A stretch of DNA of 64,000 bases from Jaltomata sinuosa (lineage: Eukaryota; Streptophyta; Magnoliopsida; Solanales; Solanaceae). The stretch spans positions 62,001 to 126,000 of the forward strand of contig QJPP01003513.1 in assembly GCA_003996215.1 (NCBI GenBank), written 5' to 3'. Below, one piece after another: positions 35,174-46,885 of the stretch. Made by a program: the position numbers and the translations under genes. The notes beneath the pieces were generated by a model. The model did not search any database. It worked only from the letters and a program-made list of their open reading frames with translations, and was not told the origin of the DNA. The first letter of the stretch is position 1. Every line of letters begins with the position of its first letter.

Positions 35174-36231
35174 TGTAACACCCCAGAATTCAAACCAGCT
35201 ATCTAAGAAATCTCAGAAACATCTCATGCTTCAGGAATGATGGGTCCAAACCATGGACCATGGTCTGAACCACGGGTCGTGAAATGGAACTGTGATTCTT
35301 GTCTGCTGGTTCAGCCTCTGGTCTACAACCACGAGTGGGTTCTATGAAATGTGGTTCAAACCACTGGTCCATACTGTTGACTCGTGGAACCAGATCAGAG
35401 GGATAGTAAGTCCCCCAGGTTCCACGACTTGGTTTGACGACCCATCGTCTTATCGACAACCCGTTATTTTGAGTCGTGGTTTGATCCAGAGACCAGCTAA
35501 GTCCCCAGGAACTACGAGCCCAAATGATGACTCATCATTTATTCTATGGGTCCGTCCTATTGACCCGTAGAAATGTTTCTGCAACCTGTATTTTGACTAA
35601 GGAATCACGAGTTGGAACCACAAGTCGTGGTTCAAATGACGACCCGTAGAACTGACCCGTAATTCCTGAAACTGACTCATTTTCCAGTTATTCCTTATTT
35701 AAGTCTCAGGGGTATTTTAGTCATTACCCACTTTTTTGACTCCTAAATGATGTCATTTTTACTATTTCAAGAAGGGTTTTCACTCTCATTAGTCTAAGTT
35801 CCTTCTCATTACTTCACTCTTCTCCCAAAAAGGAAAATGCTTCTCCAAGCTTCAAGTCTCAAGCTCCAAGTTCAAGCCTCCTAAGTCTTTGCAATTTAAG
35901 TGGGTTAACTTCAATCAAGGTATGTGGGTATCCAGCAATGGGTTCCTTCCACCCTTCTGCCCAAAACTCCCAATTCTTATTTTGAATTATGAACTTGTGA
36001 AATTAGGGTTTTGATCTAAATTGGGGAAAAACTTATGAAATCAGTTTCTAAGAAGCAATTCATGGTTTCTTATGGTTTATTTATTTATCCATTTATGCTA
36101 TTCCGACTGTATCTCTTATGCTTTCGCTTATCTTTTGTTATGCTTGAGAATGCTATGACCAAGGGTTATCTTAGGGAACTTGTGGTCCCAAGTCCCCTGT
36201 TACATCTAAGGGGTAACCTCAGGGCATGACA
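35174..36231 (+). repeat. E5 LTR-C, 1058 bp, internally deleted 5' LTR
   Basis: It matches LTR-D at both ends but jumps at about 36081 from GGTTTATTTAT to TTATCCATTTATG, losing about 1080 bp across a short shared TTAT. It directly precedes the primer-binding site, so it serves as the 5' LTR of the remaining internal region. Confidence 0.88.
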
Positions 36232-36235
36232 AACT

Positions 36236-36255
36236 TGGTATCAGAGCCTCAGGTT
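36236..36255 (+). other. E5 primer-binding site (initiator Met tRNA)
   Basis: TTGGTATCAGAGCCTCAGGT follows LTR-C by four bases and contains the exact TGGTATCAGAGC complement of initiator tRNA-Met. Confidence 0.88.
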
Positions 36256-36340
36256 CAAGAGTCCTAGGATTTTTGAAAGCCGCATGCGATGGAGCTTAAC
36301 TCTAATGTTTCTCTAATCCTTATCTTGTACATTTCAGATT

Positions 36341-37440
36341 ATGCCTCCTCGACGTGCTATGCCTCTCTGAGCCGCTCGGAATATTGCTCCTCCAGTGCTG
36401 GTCCTCGATGTCATGAATGAGGAGTTCAGAAATGCCATCCATTTGCTAGCCCAGACTTTGGCCACTTAGGCTAATCAACAGGCTCCTTCCCCCATCCACC
36501 CTCAAGGTGGGGTAACGGCCCGATTTCGTGACTTCATCCGAATGAACCCACCCAAATTTTAGGGTTTGAAAGTGAGTGAGGACCCACTCAACTTTATTGA
36601 TGAAGTGAAGAACATCTTCAAAGTTATGCAAGTGGTTGGGGTTTATTCTGTTGAGCTTGCATCCTATCAACTCAAGGATGTAGCTCATATTTGGTTCACC
36701 CAATGGAAGAAGGCTAGCGTGAGGGAAGCAGTCCCCATGACTTGGGAGTATTTTGAGTGGGCCTTCCTTGATAGGTTCTTTCCCCGAGAGTTGAGGCAAG
36801 CGAAGGTGGAGGAATTTGTGAACTTGAGACAGGGGTCGATGTCAGTTCAAGAGTATAGTCTGAAGTTCATTCAGTAATCTAGATATGCTCCCTCCATGGT
36901 AGCGGAGCCGCATGATCAAAGTTTATATATGGGGTTTCTGATATGGTGAAGAAAGAGTGTAGGTCTGCTTTGTTGATGAGTGATATGAACATTTCCTGAC
37001 TCATGAATCATGCCCATCAGATTGAGGGTGACAAGCTTAGGGAGATGGCAAGGGAGAACAAGAGGGCTAGATCCGAGGGATCAGGTTTTGGTTATCACAG
37101 GTCCGGAGGTGGATATCGCTCCTCGTTCCAGAAGAAGTCATTAGGACCCGTTAATTCTTCTGCTAGTGCTCCTACCCAGGCCAGAAGTCTCGTCATGATC
37201 AGGGTGGTAGAGGATCTGGTTCCTATCTCTAGTCTCAGGGTAGTGTTTCTAAGGGATCTTTCTACCCAGTTTATGGTAAGTGTGGGAAGAGTCATTCTGG
37301 TGAGTGTTTGGACGGTTCAGATGGTTGCTTTGAATGTGGTCAGGCTGGACATCGTATCAGAGATTGCCCTTCAGCTAAGAAGGGGCAAGAAGGTAGTAGG
37401 GCTCAGTCTAGTCCAGTAGCCCCCGGAGGTTGACTAGCCC
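36341..37440 (+). pseudogene. E5 gag pseudogene
   Basis: Start ATG 36341 (MPPRRAMPL) and then TGA after nine codons; further stops near 36468 and 36560. The capsid core is open over 103 residues (36566-36877): DPLNFIDEVKNIFKVMQVVG, AHIWFTQWKKASVREAVPM, FFPRELRQAKVEEFVNLRQG. A frameshift follows. The nucleocapsid zinc knuckle CFECGQAGHRIRDCP is intact near 37330-37375, in a frame different from the surrounding open frame. Confidence 0.85.
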
Positions 37441-37499
37441 AGCAGCGTTCAACTTCTAGTTCTAGTGGTCAGCGCTAGAATCGTGTTTATGCTATATCC

Positions 37500-37890
37500 T
37501 TCCGGCAGGATCATGAGAGTTCTCCAGATGTCGTCACTGGTACGTTGAAAGTCTTCTCTTTCGATGTGTATGCTTTGTTGGACCCCGGTGCATTCTTATC
37601 TTGTGACCTCTTATATAGCATGCAAATTCAAAGTATGTCCTGAATTGCTTTTAGAACCCTTTTATATTTCTACTCATGTTGGTGAGTCAGTCTTAGCCAA
37701 AAGAATCTACCAAAATTGTCCTATCTCGGTCCTTCATAGAGTCACTTCAGTGGATCTAGTAGAGTTGGAGATGACTGGTTTTGATGTCATTCTTGGTATG
37801 GATTGGTTGTATGCATATTATGCCTCTGTTGATTGTCGTACCCGTGTGGTGAATTTCAAGTTCCCAAATGAACCCATTTTAGAATAGCAA
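37500..37890 (+). pseudogene. E5 aspartic protease pseudogene
   Basis: DVYALLDPGA (about 37565-37594) is the protease active-site loop. A frame change right after it leads into the 107-residue frame containing GFDVILGMDWLYAYYASVDC, the second conserved segment. TAG at 37885-37887 ends it. Confidence 0.82.
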
Positions 37891-39290
37891 GGTAGTCCCC
37901 CTTTCTCGAAAGGTCATTTCATATCTTATCTTAAGGCTAGGAAGGTGATTTCAAAGGGGTATGTTTATCACATAGTGCGGGTTATGGACACGGAGTCTGA
38001 AACCCCATCTCTTTAGCCTATTCCTGTTGTGAATGAGTTTCCAGAAGTGTTTCCCGAGGATTTTCCTGGAGTCCCTCCTGAGTGAGAGATATACTTTGGG
38101 ATAAATCTTCTCCCAGATACGAATCCTATCTCTATTCCTCCCGATAGAATGGCTCCCACAGAACTCAAAGAGTTGAAAGATCAGTTGAAGGATATTCTTG
38201 ATAAAGGTTTCATCAGGCCTAGCATTTCTCCATGGGGTGCCCCAGTTTTATTTGTTTGAAAGAAGAATGGTTCGCTTAGAATGTGTATTGACTATCTTTA
38301 GTTGAACAAGGTCACAATCAAGAATAAATATCCCATTTTTAGGATTGATGACTTGTTCGATCAGCTTCAGGGTGCTAGTTTCTTCTCCAAGATTGACCTT
38401 AGATCCGGTTATCATCAGCTTCATGTTAGAGTGTGTGATATTTCGAAGACAACCTTCAGGACTCGGTATGGTCATTGTGAGTTTGTTGTTATGTCTTTTG
38501 GTCTAATGAATGCTCCTGCAGCTTTTATGGATTTGATGAACCGCGTGTTCAAGTAATATTTGGATTCATTTGTGATTGTGTTCATTGATGATATCCTCAT
38601 CTACTCTCGGAGTGAGGAGGAGCACGCAGACCACTTGAGGGTTGTGTTGCAAACTCTCAAGGATAGACAGTTGGTTTCTAAGTTTAGCAAGTGTGAGTTT
38701 TGGATGCAGTCTGTTGCTTTTATGGGTCATATTGTGACTAGGGATGGTATATAAGTTGATTCTCAAAAGATAGAGGCAGTAAAGAACTAGCCTAGACCTA
38801 CTTCCCCGTCTGATATTAGGAGTTTTTTAGGTTTACCGGTTACTACAGGAGGTTTGTGGAAGGATTTTCTCCTATTGCTTCCCTTTTGACCCGATTGACT
38901 CAGAAGAAGGTAAAGTTTCAATGGTCTGACTTGTGTAAGAAGAACTTTCAGGAATTGAAGACTAGATTGACCACAACTCAAGTGTTAGCTCTACCCAAGA
39001 GCCTAGATGATTTTGTTTTGTATTGTGTTTCTTATAGGATTGATTTGGATTGTGTTTTGATGCAGCGTGGTAGGGTGATAGCTTATGCTTCGAGATAGCT
39101 TAAGAGTCATGAGAAAAACTATCCTACTCGTGATCTTGAGTTGGCAGCCGTGGTCTTTGCTTTGAAGATTTGGAGATATTATTTGTATGGGGTGCATGTG
39201 GATGTATTCATCGATCATAAGAGTCTTCAGTATGTGTTCACTCAAAATAAATTGAATTTGCGACAAAGGAGATAGCTTGAGCTCGTTAAG
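37891..39290 (+). pseudogene. E5 reverse transcriptase and RNase H pseudogene
   Basis: Linker EFPEVFPEDFPGVPPE with a TGA (about 38085). Reverse transcriptase: WGAPVLFV then a stop, MCIDY with a TAG two codons on, motif A SKIDLRSGYHQL, motif C VFIDDILIYSR. Stops at 38554-38556 and 38752-38754 flank the thumb. RNase H continues through LTTTQVLALPKSLDDFVLYC and DLELAAVVFALKIWRYYLYG. Many stops stand where relatives have Gln, Arg or Trp codons, consistent with C-to-T decay. Confidence 0.85.
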
Positions 39291-40943
39291 GATTATTATA
39301 TGAGTGTGCTTTACCATCCGGGTAAGTCCAATGTCATGGCGGATGCTTTGAGTAGACTGTCTATGGGAAGTGTGTCTTCTGTTGAAGATGGGAAGAAGGA
39401 ATTAGTTAAGGAGGTTCATAGGCTAGCTCGGTTAGGAGTTTGCCTTATGGACTCGACAGAAGGTGGTGTGATTGTACAAAATGATGCTGAATCATCTTTG
39501 GTAGCTGAGGTTAAGGCAAAGCAAGATAAGGATCCCATTCTACTTCAGCTTAAGGGTGCAGTTCATCAGCAGCAGGTGGAAGTTTTCTCCTAAGGGGGAG
39601 ATGGTGTGCTTCGTTATCAGGGTCGCTTATGTGTGCCAGATGTAGATGGGTTGAGACTGCAGATTCTGACTGAGGCTCACAGTTCTAGATATACCATTCA
39701 TCCGGGTGCTACTAAGATGTACCGTGATCTACGGGAAGTCTTTTGGTGGAATGGTATAAAGAGGGACATAGCCGGGTTTGTGGCTAAGTGACCTAACTGT
39801 TAACAAGTAAAAGTGGATCATCAAAGGCCGGGTGGCATGATTCAAGATATTGACCTTCCCACTTAGAAATGGGAAGCAATCAATATGGACTTTATTATTG
39901 GTTTGCCCCGTACTTGAAGGCAACATGATTCTATTTGGGTGATTGTCGACCGGATGACCAAGTCATTCCACTTCTTGGCTGTTAAGACTATCGATTCAGC
40001 AGACGATTATGCCAGACTCTACATTCGGGAGATAGTTCGATTGCATAGTGTTCCCTTGTCTATCATTTCTGATAGAGGTCCTCAGTTTACATCTCAGTTT
40101 TGGATATCATTTCAGAAAGGTCTTGGTACCTAGGTGAAGCTTAGCACAGATTTTCACCCTGAGACAGACGGCCAGGAAAAGTGTACTATTCAGACTTTGG
40201 AATATATGTTGAGAGCTTGTGTGATTGACTTCAAAGGAAATTGGGATGATCACTTACCTCTTATCGAGTTTGCCTACAATAGCAGCTTCCACTCTAGCAT
40301 CCAGATGGCTCCATATGAGGCACTTTATGGCCGGAGGTGTAGATATCCTATTGGTTGGTTTGAGGTAGGTGAGGCAGCCTTGATTGGTCCAGATACACTT
40401 CATGAGACTATGGAGAAGGTTCAGCTTATTAGAGAAAGATTGAAGACCGCTCAGAGTCGATAGAAATCTTATGCAGATGTGAGGAGAAGGAAGTTATAAT
40501 TTGAAGTTGATAATTGGGTTTTCCTAAAGGTGTCACCCATGAAGGGTGTGATGATGTTTGGCAAGAAAGGAAAGCTTAGTCCCCATTTTTTAGGTCCTTA
40601 TCGGATTTTGAGGAGAGTTGGTAGCGTTGCTTATGAGTTGGAGTTGCCAATAGAGTTGGAAGCAGTTCACCCAGTTTTCTATGTTTCCTTATTGAAGAAG
40701 TATGTTGGTGATCCGACCTTGATTATTCCCTTGGAGTATGTAGGTGTGAAGAATAGTCTCACCTATGAGGAGGTCCCCGTGGAGATCCTTGATCGTTTGA
40801 TTTGGAGGTTGAGGAACAAAGAAGTCGGATCGGTGAAAGTCCTTTGGAGGAATCAGCTTGTAGAGGGTGCTACTTGGGAAGCAGATGAGGCCATGAAGGC
40901 CAAATATCCTCATCTCTTTCCTTCTGATTCAGTTCCAGCTTGA
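39291..40943 (+). pseudogene. E5 integrase and chromodomain pseudogene
   Basis: Zinc finger: HSSRYTIHPGATKMYRDLRE; the first Cys codon is TGA, and a TAA follows the second Cys. Catalytic core: Asp in IVDRMTKSFHF, Asp in IISDRGPQF, but the Glu region reads DGQEKCTIQ, with Lys at the usual Glu position. TAG at 40131-40133. The C-terminal frame (40530-40943) carries GPYRILRRVGSVAYELELP and the chromodomain (RNKEVGSVKVLWRNQLVEGA, then TWEADEAMKAKYPHLF) and ends at TGA 40941-40943. Confidence 0.87.
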
Positions 40944-41177
40944 GGTACTAGTTTCCTCTTTAGTATGTCCCTCCGATTCTATTCCACCAGTTCCTCTCAT
41001 GATTCTAGCATGCATCTATGTTTTACGAAGTTAGTTTATCATGTTTTCAAGTTAAAAAGTTCAGTTTATATGTTTACTCTTTGATCTCCATGTTCTGTTG
41101 CTAGTTGGGCTGTTTTCTCTTAAGTTTTCCCTTGTTTAGTTTTCATTCGAGGACGAATGATCCAAAGGGGAAGATAT
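40944..41177 (+). other. E5 3' untranslated region and polypurine tract
   Basis: Non-coding. It ends GAGGACGAATGATCC then AAAGGGGAAGATAT before LTR-D; AAAGGGGAAGA is the likely polypurine tract. The last 90 bp are the segment copied at 32674-32763 and 35084-35173. Confidence 0.75.
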
Positions 41178-43318
41178 TGTAACACTCCAGAAATCAAACC
41201 AGCTATCTAAGTTAAAATCTCAGAAAAATCTCATGCTTCAAGAACGACGGGTCCAAACAATGAACCATGGTCTGAACCACGGGTCGTGAAATGGAACTGT
41301 GATTCCTGTCTGCTGGTTTAGCCTCTGGTCTAGAACCACGAGGGGGTTCTACGGAACGTGGTTCAAACCACTGGTCCGTACTGTTGACTCGTGGAACCAG
41401 ATCATAGGGATAGTAAGTCCCCCAGGTTCCACGACTTGGTTTGACGACCCATCGTCTGATCGACAACCCGTTATTTCGAGTCTTGGTTTGATCCAGAGAC
41501 CAGCTAAGTCCCCAGGAACTACGAGCCCAAATGATGACTCATCATTTATTCTACGGGTCCGTCCTATTGACCCGTAGAAATGTTTCTGCAACCTGGATTT
41601 TGACTAAGGAATCACGAGTTGGAACCACAAGTCGTTGTTCAAACAACGACCCGTAGAGCTGACCCGTAATTCCTGAAACTGACTCATTTTCCAGTTTTTC
41701 CTTAATTAAGTCTCAGGGGTATTTTAGTCATTACCCACTTTTTTGACCCATAAATGATGTCATTTTGACTATTTCAAGAAGGGTTTTCACCCTCATTAGT
41801 CTAAGTTCCTTCTCATTACTTCAATCTTCTCCCAAAAAGGAAAATTCTTCTCCAAGCTTCAAGTCTCAAGATCCAAGTTCAAACCTCCTAAGTCTTTGCA
41901 ATTCAAGTGGGTTAACTTCAATCAAGGTATGTGGTTATCCAACAATGGGTTCCTTCCACCCTTCTGCCCAAAACTCCCAATTCTTATTTTGAATTATGAA
42001 CTTGTGAAATTAGAGTTTTGATCTAAATTGGGGAAAAATTTATGAAATCAGTTTCTAAGCAGCAATTCATGGTTTCTTACGGTTTATTTATGATTTGATT
42101 AAGATTCCTTATTTGGTTCCAAAAGCCCATGCATTAAAGTTGATTTCTAGTATGATTCCATTGAATTGCATGTTTTCAAGTGAAAATTTACATGTTTAGA
42201 TAACATGTCCTTATGTATTATGAAATTGCATTGCCTAATTCTTCAAGCATGAATTTAATAAGGAAAAGTATATTTTGAAGTATGGCTATGCTAAGCTTCA
42301 AGAACCTATGATATGAGAATTGCATGATACCCGATGTGTTTTCATGCTTTTCAACAAGATTTGGCATGAGATTGTGCCACTATGAATTTATGAGTTATAT
42401 GTACATGTTTTGGGAGTAGTATTTAGCACTGAGCGATGAGGGTTCGATTACCCAAGTCCAAAACTACGTTGCCAGTGTAGGTTATGAAATGAAGTGCCCT
42501 ATGGGTTATGAGAGTGGATCCACATCTTGATAAATGGTGTCCTTGCCTTAACGGGGCATAGGACAGCTTTGCCAACTAGGGTTATATAGTTGGGTATGGT
42601 GGCCCGTGCTTTGGCAAGGTTCGGGCCAGCTTTGCTAACTAAGGTTACATAGTTAGATTCCATGTAGCTCACATGGTCTATTGTCGATTATAAGTAACTC
42701 CCGTATGAAAGTTTTGAATTGTTTAAACCCATGATACGTACTTTGAGTTTTGACTCTTATTTCATGATTTACAATTCAATTATTGACATCCACCTTTGAA
42801 ACTTCATTTATGCATGAACTAAGTTATTATCCATGTTTAAAGTATGTTTTTATCATGATCATGCATCTCTCACGTATTTGGTACATTCCATAGTACTGAC
42901 GCAAATCTTGCGCTGCATCCTTTGATGATGCAGATTCAGGTGTCCTTCTCAGACTCGTGGCTAGAGCTTCCAGGCCACTCTCTATCAGCTGTTGGTGAGT
43001 CCTCTTAGGTTGAGGACTAGTTGTATTATTAGCTTGGGTTAGCTTTTCATTTCCCTACTTCGAGTTAGATAGGGTCTTGTCCTAGCAACTCTTTATGTGA
43101 TGAGTAGAGGCTTTTCAGACATAGACAGTATTTGAGTCTTCTTATGGATCTTGTATTCCTATCTGACTTGATTATCCATTTATGTTATTCTGACTTTATC
43201 TCTTATGCTTCCGCTTATCTTTTGTTATTCTTGAGAATGCTATGACTAAGGCTTAGCTTGGGGCACTTGTGGTCCCAAGTCCTGTGTTACGTCTAGGGGG
43301 TAACCTCCGGGTGTGACA
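41178..43318 (+). repeat. E5 LTR-D, 2141 bp, 3' LTR
   Basis: TGTAACACTCC...GTGTGACA, same length as LTR-A. E4 gag resumes immediately after. Confidence 0.9.
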
Positions 43319-44384
43319 TGCTAATTCTGACCCCTGGGATACGAACCACCATAATTTTCCTCATTCTGGGGATTCTTGGCTAACACCTTAGCCTGCCCCG
43401 CCTGCCTGACTTCCTCAAGTTTCTTTACATAATCCACCATATTATTAAAGTCTTTCCCTGAAGAAGTCATGTGCACAGACAATACCTAATGCTCAGTATT
43501 CAAACCCTTGATAAACAATCGAACTCGCTCTTCCTCGGAACCTAGTAACTGTGTAGCAAAATGATACAAGGCATAAAACTTTGCCTCATAAGCAAATACC
43601 GACATGCTACCCTGCTCCAAATTCAAGAACTCATCCTTTTTTCGATCCCTCAAAGTACGGGGTGTGTAATTCTCTAAGAAAAGAGAATGGAACTGCTCCT
43701 AAGTCAGTGGAGGTAAAATGGAGGACCGACACTCCACATGAGATCTCCACCACTGCTTGGCATCACCCTGCAGCTAAAACGTGACGAACTCCACCCCATA
43801 CTGTTGCACAATGCCTAGCTTGTGCAGTCTCTCGTAACAATCCAGTATGAATTCATAAGCATCTTCCCTGTCAGTACCCTGAAACATAGGAGGTTTCAGT
43901 TTGAGAAACTTGGTCAGCATCTCATGTTCATTCCCTGTCATCACTGGGCCTAGCATTGGCCTGAAGAAGTTACTTGTGCCTGAAGCTGCATCCATCCTAG
44001 GAGTCATAGGATCTGCTGGCTGAGTGCCCAGAGCCTGATTTGCAAGTGCCACGGGTATGGCTCCAGCACCAACCAAACCACTCAAGATATTCCAAGTCTG
44101 CTAAAATGCTTCTGGTGTCATAGAAGGAAGGCCTGCACCTCCAGCCGGTGCCACCTCTGCCTCAGCATGCGCCCCATCATCCTCTACAACAACTTTCACA
44201 TCTTCGACAACCTGTTCTTGAGGTGGGGGAGGGGTTGCTTCTCGCTCTCTTGCAGTAGCCTGAGATACACCCCTGGCGGGCGTGGCTCTACTGCGTCCTC
44301 TTCCCCTTCCCCTGCCTCTACCACGGACAGCCAACCCGCTGCTGGGATTTTCGGTCTAGCTCCATTATTCCTTGTGTTAACCAT
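43319..44384 (-). pseudogene. E4 gag 5' portion (capsid), cut by E5
   Basis: Start ATG at 44384 (MVNTRNNGARP). A basic Arg/Gly-rich patch (RGRGRGRGRSRATPARG) and a Glu/Pro-rich linker follow. The capsid core is PPMFQGTDREDAYEFILDCY, WWRSHVECRSS, TPRTLRDRKKDEFLNLEQGS. Breaks: a frameshift near 44335, TAG at about 44103, TAA at about 43776 and a stop near 43700. The first 181 bp (43319-43499) are the segment duplicated twice inside the E5 block. Confidence 0.83.
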
Positions 44385-44564
44385 CTGCGGACAGAAGAGT
44401 GAAAGAGTCAGATACCAATTGGAATCAAGTTATAGCACGATGGAATAAAGAAGAGATAGTTTTCCTAAAGTCATATAGCCCCTCGAAGAAAATTATGGAC
44501 GTCTCTGCACCGTTCGACAAGACTCTACTAGGCCTGTTTTGGTACGACGAGATCAACGAACCTA

Positions 44565-44578
44565 GGGTTTTGATACCA
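44565..44578 (-). other. E4 primer-binding site
   Basis: On the - strand TGGTATCAAAACCC lies four bases from the 5' LTR. It is the initiator tRNA-Met site with two mismatches to TGGTATCAGAGCCC; E3 has the exact version. Confidence 0.75.
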
Positions 44579-45400
44579 TCTTTGTCACGACCCCGACCAT
44601 CGTGAGTGACACCCACCCAACCCACGGATGAGCGAGCCAATAGAGTCCAGCTCTTAGCTTAGCCTAACAACTTAAAACCAGTGCAGAAATGTAATCTAGC
44701 AATCATTCATTAATAAAATCAACTCTATAATAAAATAAACTGCGGAGATCCCTCCCTAGAATCTGAAAGTCATCGTACCAAACATCTATCAATTACTAGA
44801 GTACGGGGATGCAACCCCAAAACAAATAAAATAGTCTAAGCCTGAACAAATGGGCTACAACTCAAACTAGATGGACACAAAGGCAGCTCGGTCGAATAGC
44901 TCACCCTTGATATCTCGGAAAGTCTAGCCTACAAGTGAGGTCGTGCGTCAACTACCAGAAGATTTCCTGTACTCACAAAAGACAAGCAAATGCAGTATCA
45001 GTACACAACCACCGTGTACTGGTAGGATCATCAGCCAGTTCCAAATAAATAATGTATGAGCAGTACAGAAATCAAGTAAGAGTACAGAAACACATAGGCA
45101 AGTCAGCAGTCATTCCTAGGCTACAAGTCTCTACCTAACTTGTCTCACATGTAAACCACTTCACAGTTATGATCAACAACCCACAACAATAACAATTAAG
45201 CCTCGTCACATATCCTGGATCCCCTCTAGACAACACCTAAGTGTCAAACAACAACCCGGTCTGCACCAAGACCAACTCGTAAAGCACTGTAACAACCCGG
45301 CCTCTCAAGGACCAAAGTACACAACCACAATTCAAGTTCACAACCCGGTCCACTCAGGGAACCATTAAATAAAGATGCATAAATACACGAAAGTAAACCC

Positions 45401-45510
45401 GTACCAGGCGTGGTAACAGAGCCAACCGTTAGTATTATCCCGTACCAAGCGTGGTACCTGAGCCAACCATTAGTATTATCCCATACAAGGCGTGGTACCC
45501 GAGCCAACCA
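45401..45510. repeat. Tandem array in E4 5' LTR, three hairpin units
   Basis: Units GTACCAGGCGTGGTAAC, GTACCAAGCGTGGTACC and ATACAAGGCGTGGTACC with the AGCCAACC(G/A)TTAGTATTAT linker. Unit number equals that of the partner LTR. Confidence 0.8.
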
Positions 45511-46239
45511 AAGTCAAACAATCCATAGTCACAAAAATGAACAAACAACTTGTAAATCAACAAGCACAATACAACGTTCAATTTACCAGACTGTTAACAG
45601 AACTATTAGACATTTCTAATCATTCCCTAAGCAATACATCTCATACAAATACTTTGACAAGAGTACTTAAACACATAAAGCATACAGTAAGCAAACCATC
45701 ACCTACCTCAAAATGATCCAAAGCTCTACTCAACCGGAGCTTTCCCATTTCCCGAAGTTCTTGCCGGTTCTTGGTCTAAAACAACACACAATAACCAAGA
45801 ATCGATCTTTATGGCCTAAATTTCACCCAGATTATGCAAAATCCTAAACCCCAGGCCACCTATGATCATTCCACCCTTTTTCTCGGGTTCCCCGCCATTA
45901 ATTCACCTAGTTCTACTATTTTTACGGATAAAATTAGAAAATTAAGGTCACATGATCATAAAACAGTAATTTAGCAACACCTAAGAACTTCTACACATAG
46001 AATCCCCCTTTTTCCCCGGATTCTACCCTCCCTAAGTCATTCCAAACCTTTTGCCAAGTCCACTCCTAGCAATTCTACCACATAGGAAAAGTATTACGGA
46101 GTTCGGGGAGTAGAAATCTTACCTTAGGGAAGAAAAACGATGAAGAATGGAGGAAAAACGCTTGAAATCATCCTAGCCCTTCTCCCAAATGAACTTGTAA
46201 AAACTGAATGTTTTTGGGGAAGTTTCTGCATTAAATCCC

Positions 46240-46393
46240 ATTAGGCTCCGCTATAGCGGTCCGCTCCGCTATAGCGGTCCCGCCGTAGTGGAGTCAACCG
46301 CTATAGCGGAGGTTGACCGACTTAACTTTCGCTGTAGCGGTAATTTTTCCGCTATCGCGGAGGTCGCCGTGGCGGATTGTAGCGGTTGACACT
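46240..46393. repeat. Palindromic-word cluster in E4 5' LTR (best preserved)
   Basis: Three perfect CCGCTATAGCGG words plus CCGCTATCGCGG, CGCTGTAGCGG and CGCCGTGGCGG in about 150 bp. Linkers such as TTGACCGACTT are shared with the other LTRs. Confidence 0.85.
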
Positions 46394-46739
46394 CGATAGA
46401 AAGTTGTAAAATCTCCATAATTAGCTCATTTTACAACACACCTATTTTCTCGACGTCCCGGAACAATCCCTTCCCGTCAACCTTGATTTCGGGAGTTCTA
46501 CTTATCCGAATTTGATTCTGAAAAGTCCCCCGGACTCCTTTATGTGCTAGCTACGAGAAAAACTAGCTCACATCAAGACATCAAACCCAATCCTTACCTG
46601 AATTACCCTAGACTATACCTCGCCCTAAAACCGGTCGAGACTAGCCTAGCCCAGAATTTCAAACTCCCAAACTCGAAGTTTTCTAACTCTAAAACGTGGC
46701 ACAAAAAGTTTACCCATAATGATGGACCTAGTCGTTACA

Positions 46740-46885
46740 TACGTAATTTTTAAATATATAATAGATTTTTAAAAAATAAATTAAAACAAAAAAATATAAA
46801 AGGAAATATCCAAGCGGACAACACAAGCAGACACGTCAATCAGCTGCCTACTTATTCCCTTTTATAAGTAAGGTAAGATAGGCGT
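46740..46885 (-). repeat. Right remainder of the Helitron-like repeat after E4
   Basis: Continues the block cut at 24291. It includes AGCAGACACGTCAATCAGCT and CTTTTATAAGTAAGGTAA, matching 23740-23797. Confidence 0.65.

Larger units (their letters stand above)
30352..43318 (+). mobile_element. E5: second chromovirus family with four LTR copies, rearranged, inserted in E4 gag
   Basis: Layout: LTR-A (30352-32492), 181 bp of E4 gag, 90 bp of E5 3' end, LTR-B (32764-34902), the same 181 + 90 bp, LTR-C (35174-36231, internally deleted), primer site and complete internal region (36232-41177), LTR-D (41178-43318). The target duplication is probably TGCTG, now TGTTG on the left and TGCTA on the right. 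Coding domains are gag, protease, reverse transcriptase, RNase H, integrase and chromodomain, all broken. The order cannot arise from one insertion. Confidence 0.88.
24292..46739 (-). mobile_element. E4: chromovirus of the E3 family, with E5 nested in gag
   Basis: LTRs at 44583-46739 (5') and 24292-26456 (3') begin TGTCA(T/C)GACCCC on the + strand. A perfect target duplication TACGT flanks it (24287-24291 and 46740-46744), inside the repeat AATTTTTAAATATAT. Gene order on the - strand is gag, protease, reverse transcriptase, RNase H, integrase, chromodomain. Gag is split by E5 (30352-43318). It is closely related to E3 and somewhat better preserved. Confidence 0.92.
44583..46739 (-). repeat. 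E4 5' LTR, 2157 bp
   Basis: TGTCACGACCCC...GTCGTTACA on the + strand. It holds three hairpin units (45401-45510) and the best preserved palindromic-word cluster (46240-46393), with perfect CCGCTATAGCGG at 46248-46259, 46266-46277 and 46298-46309. Confidence 0.9.
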
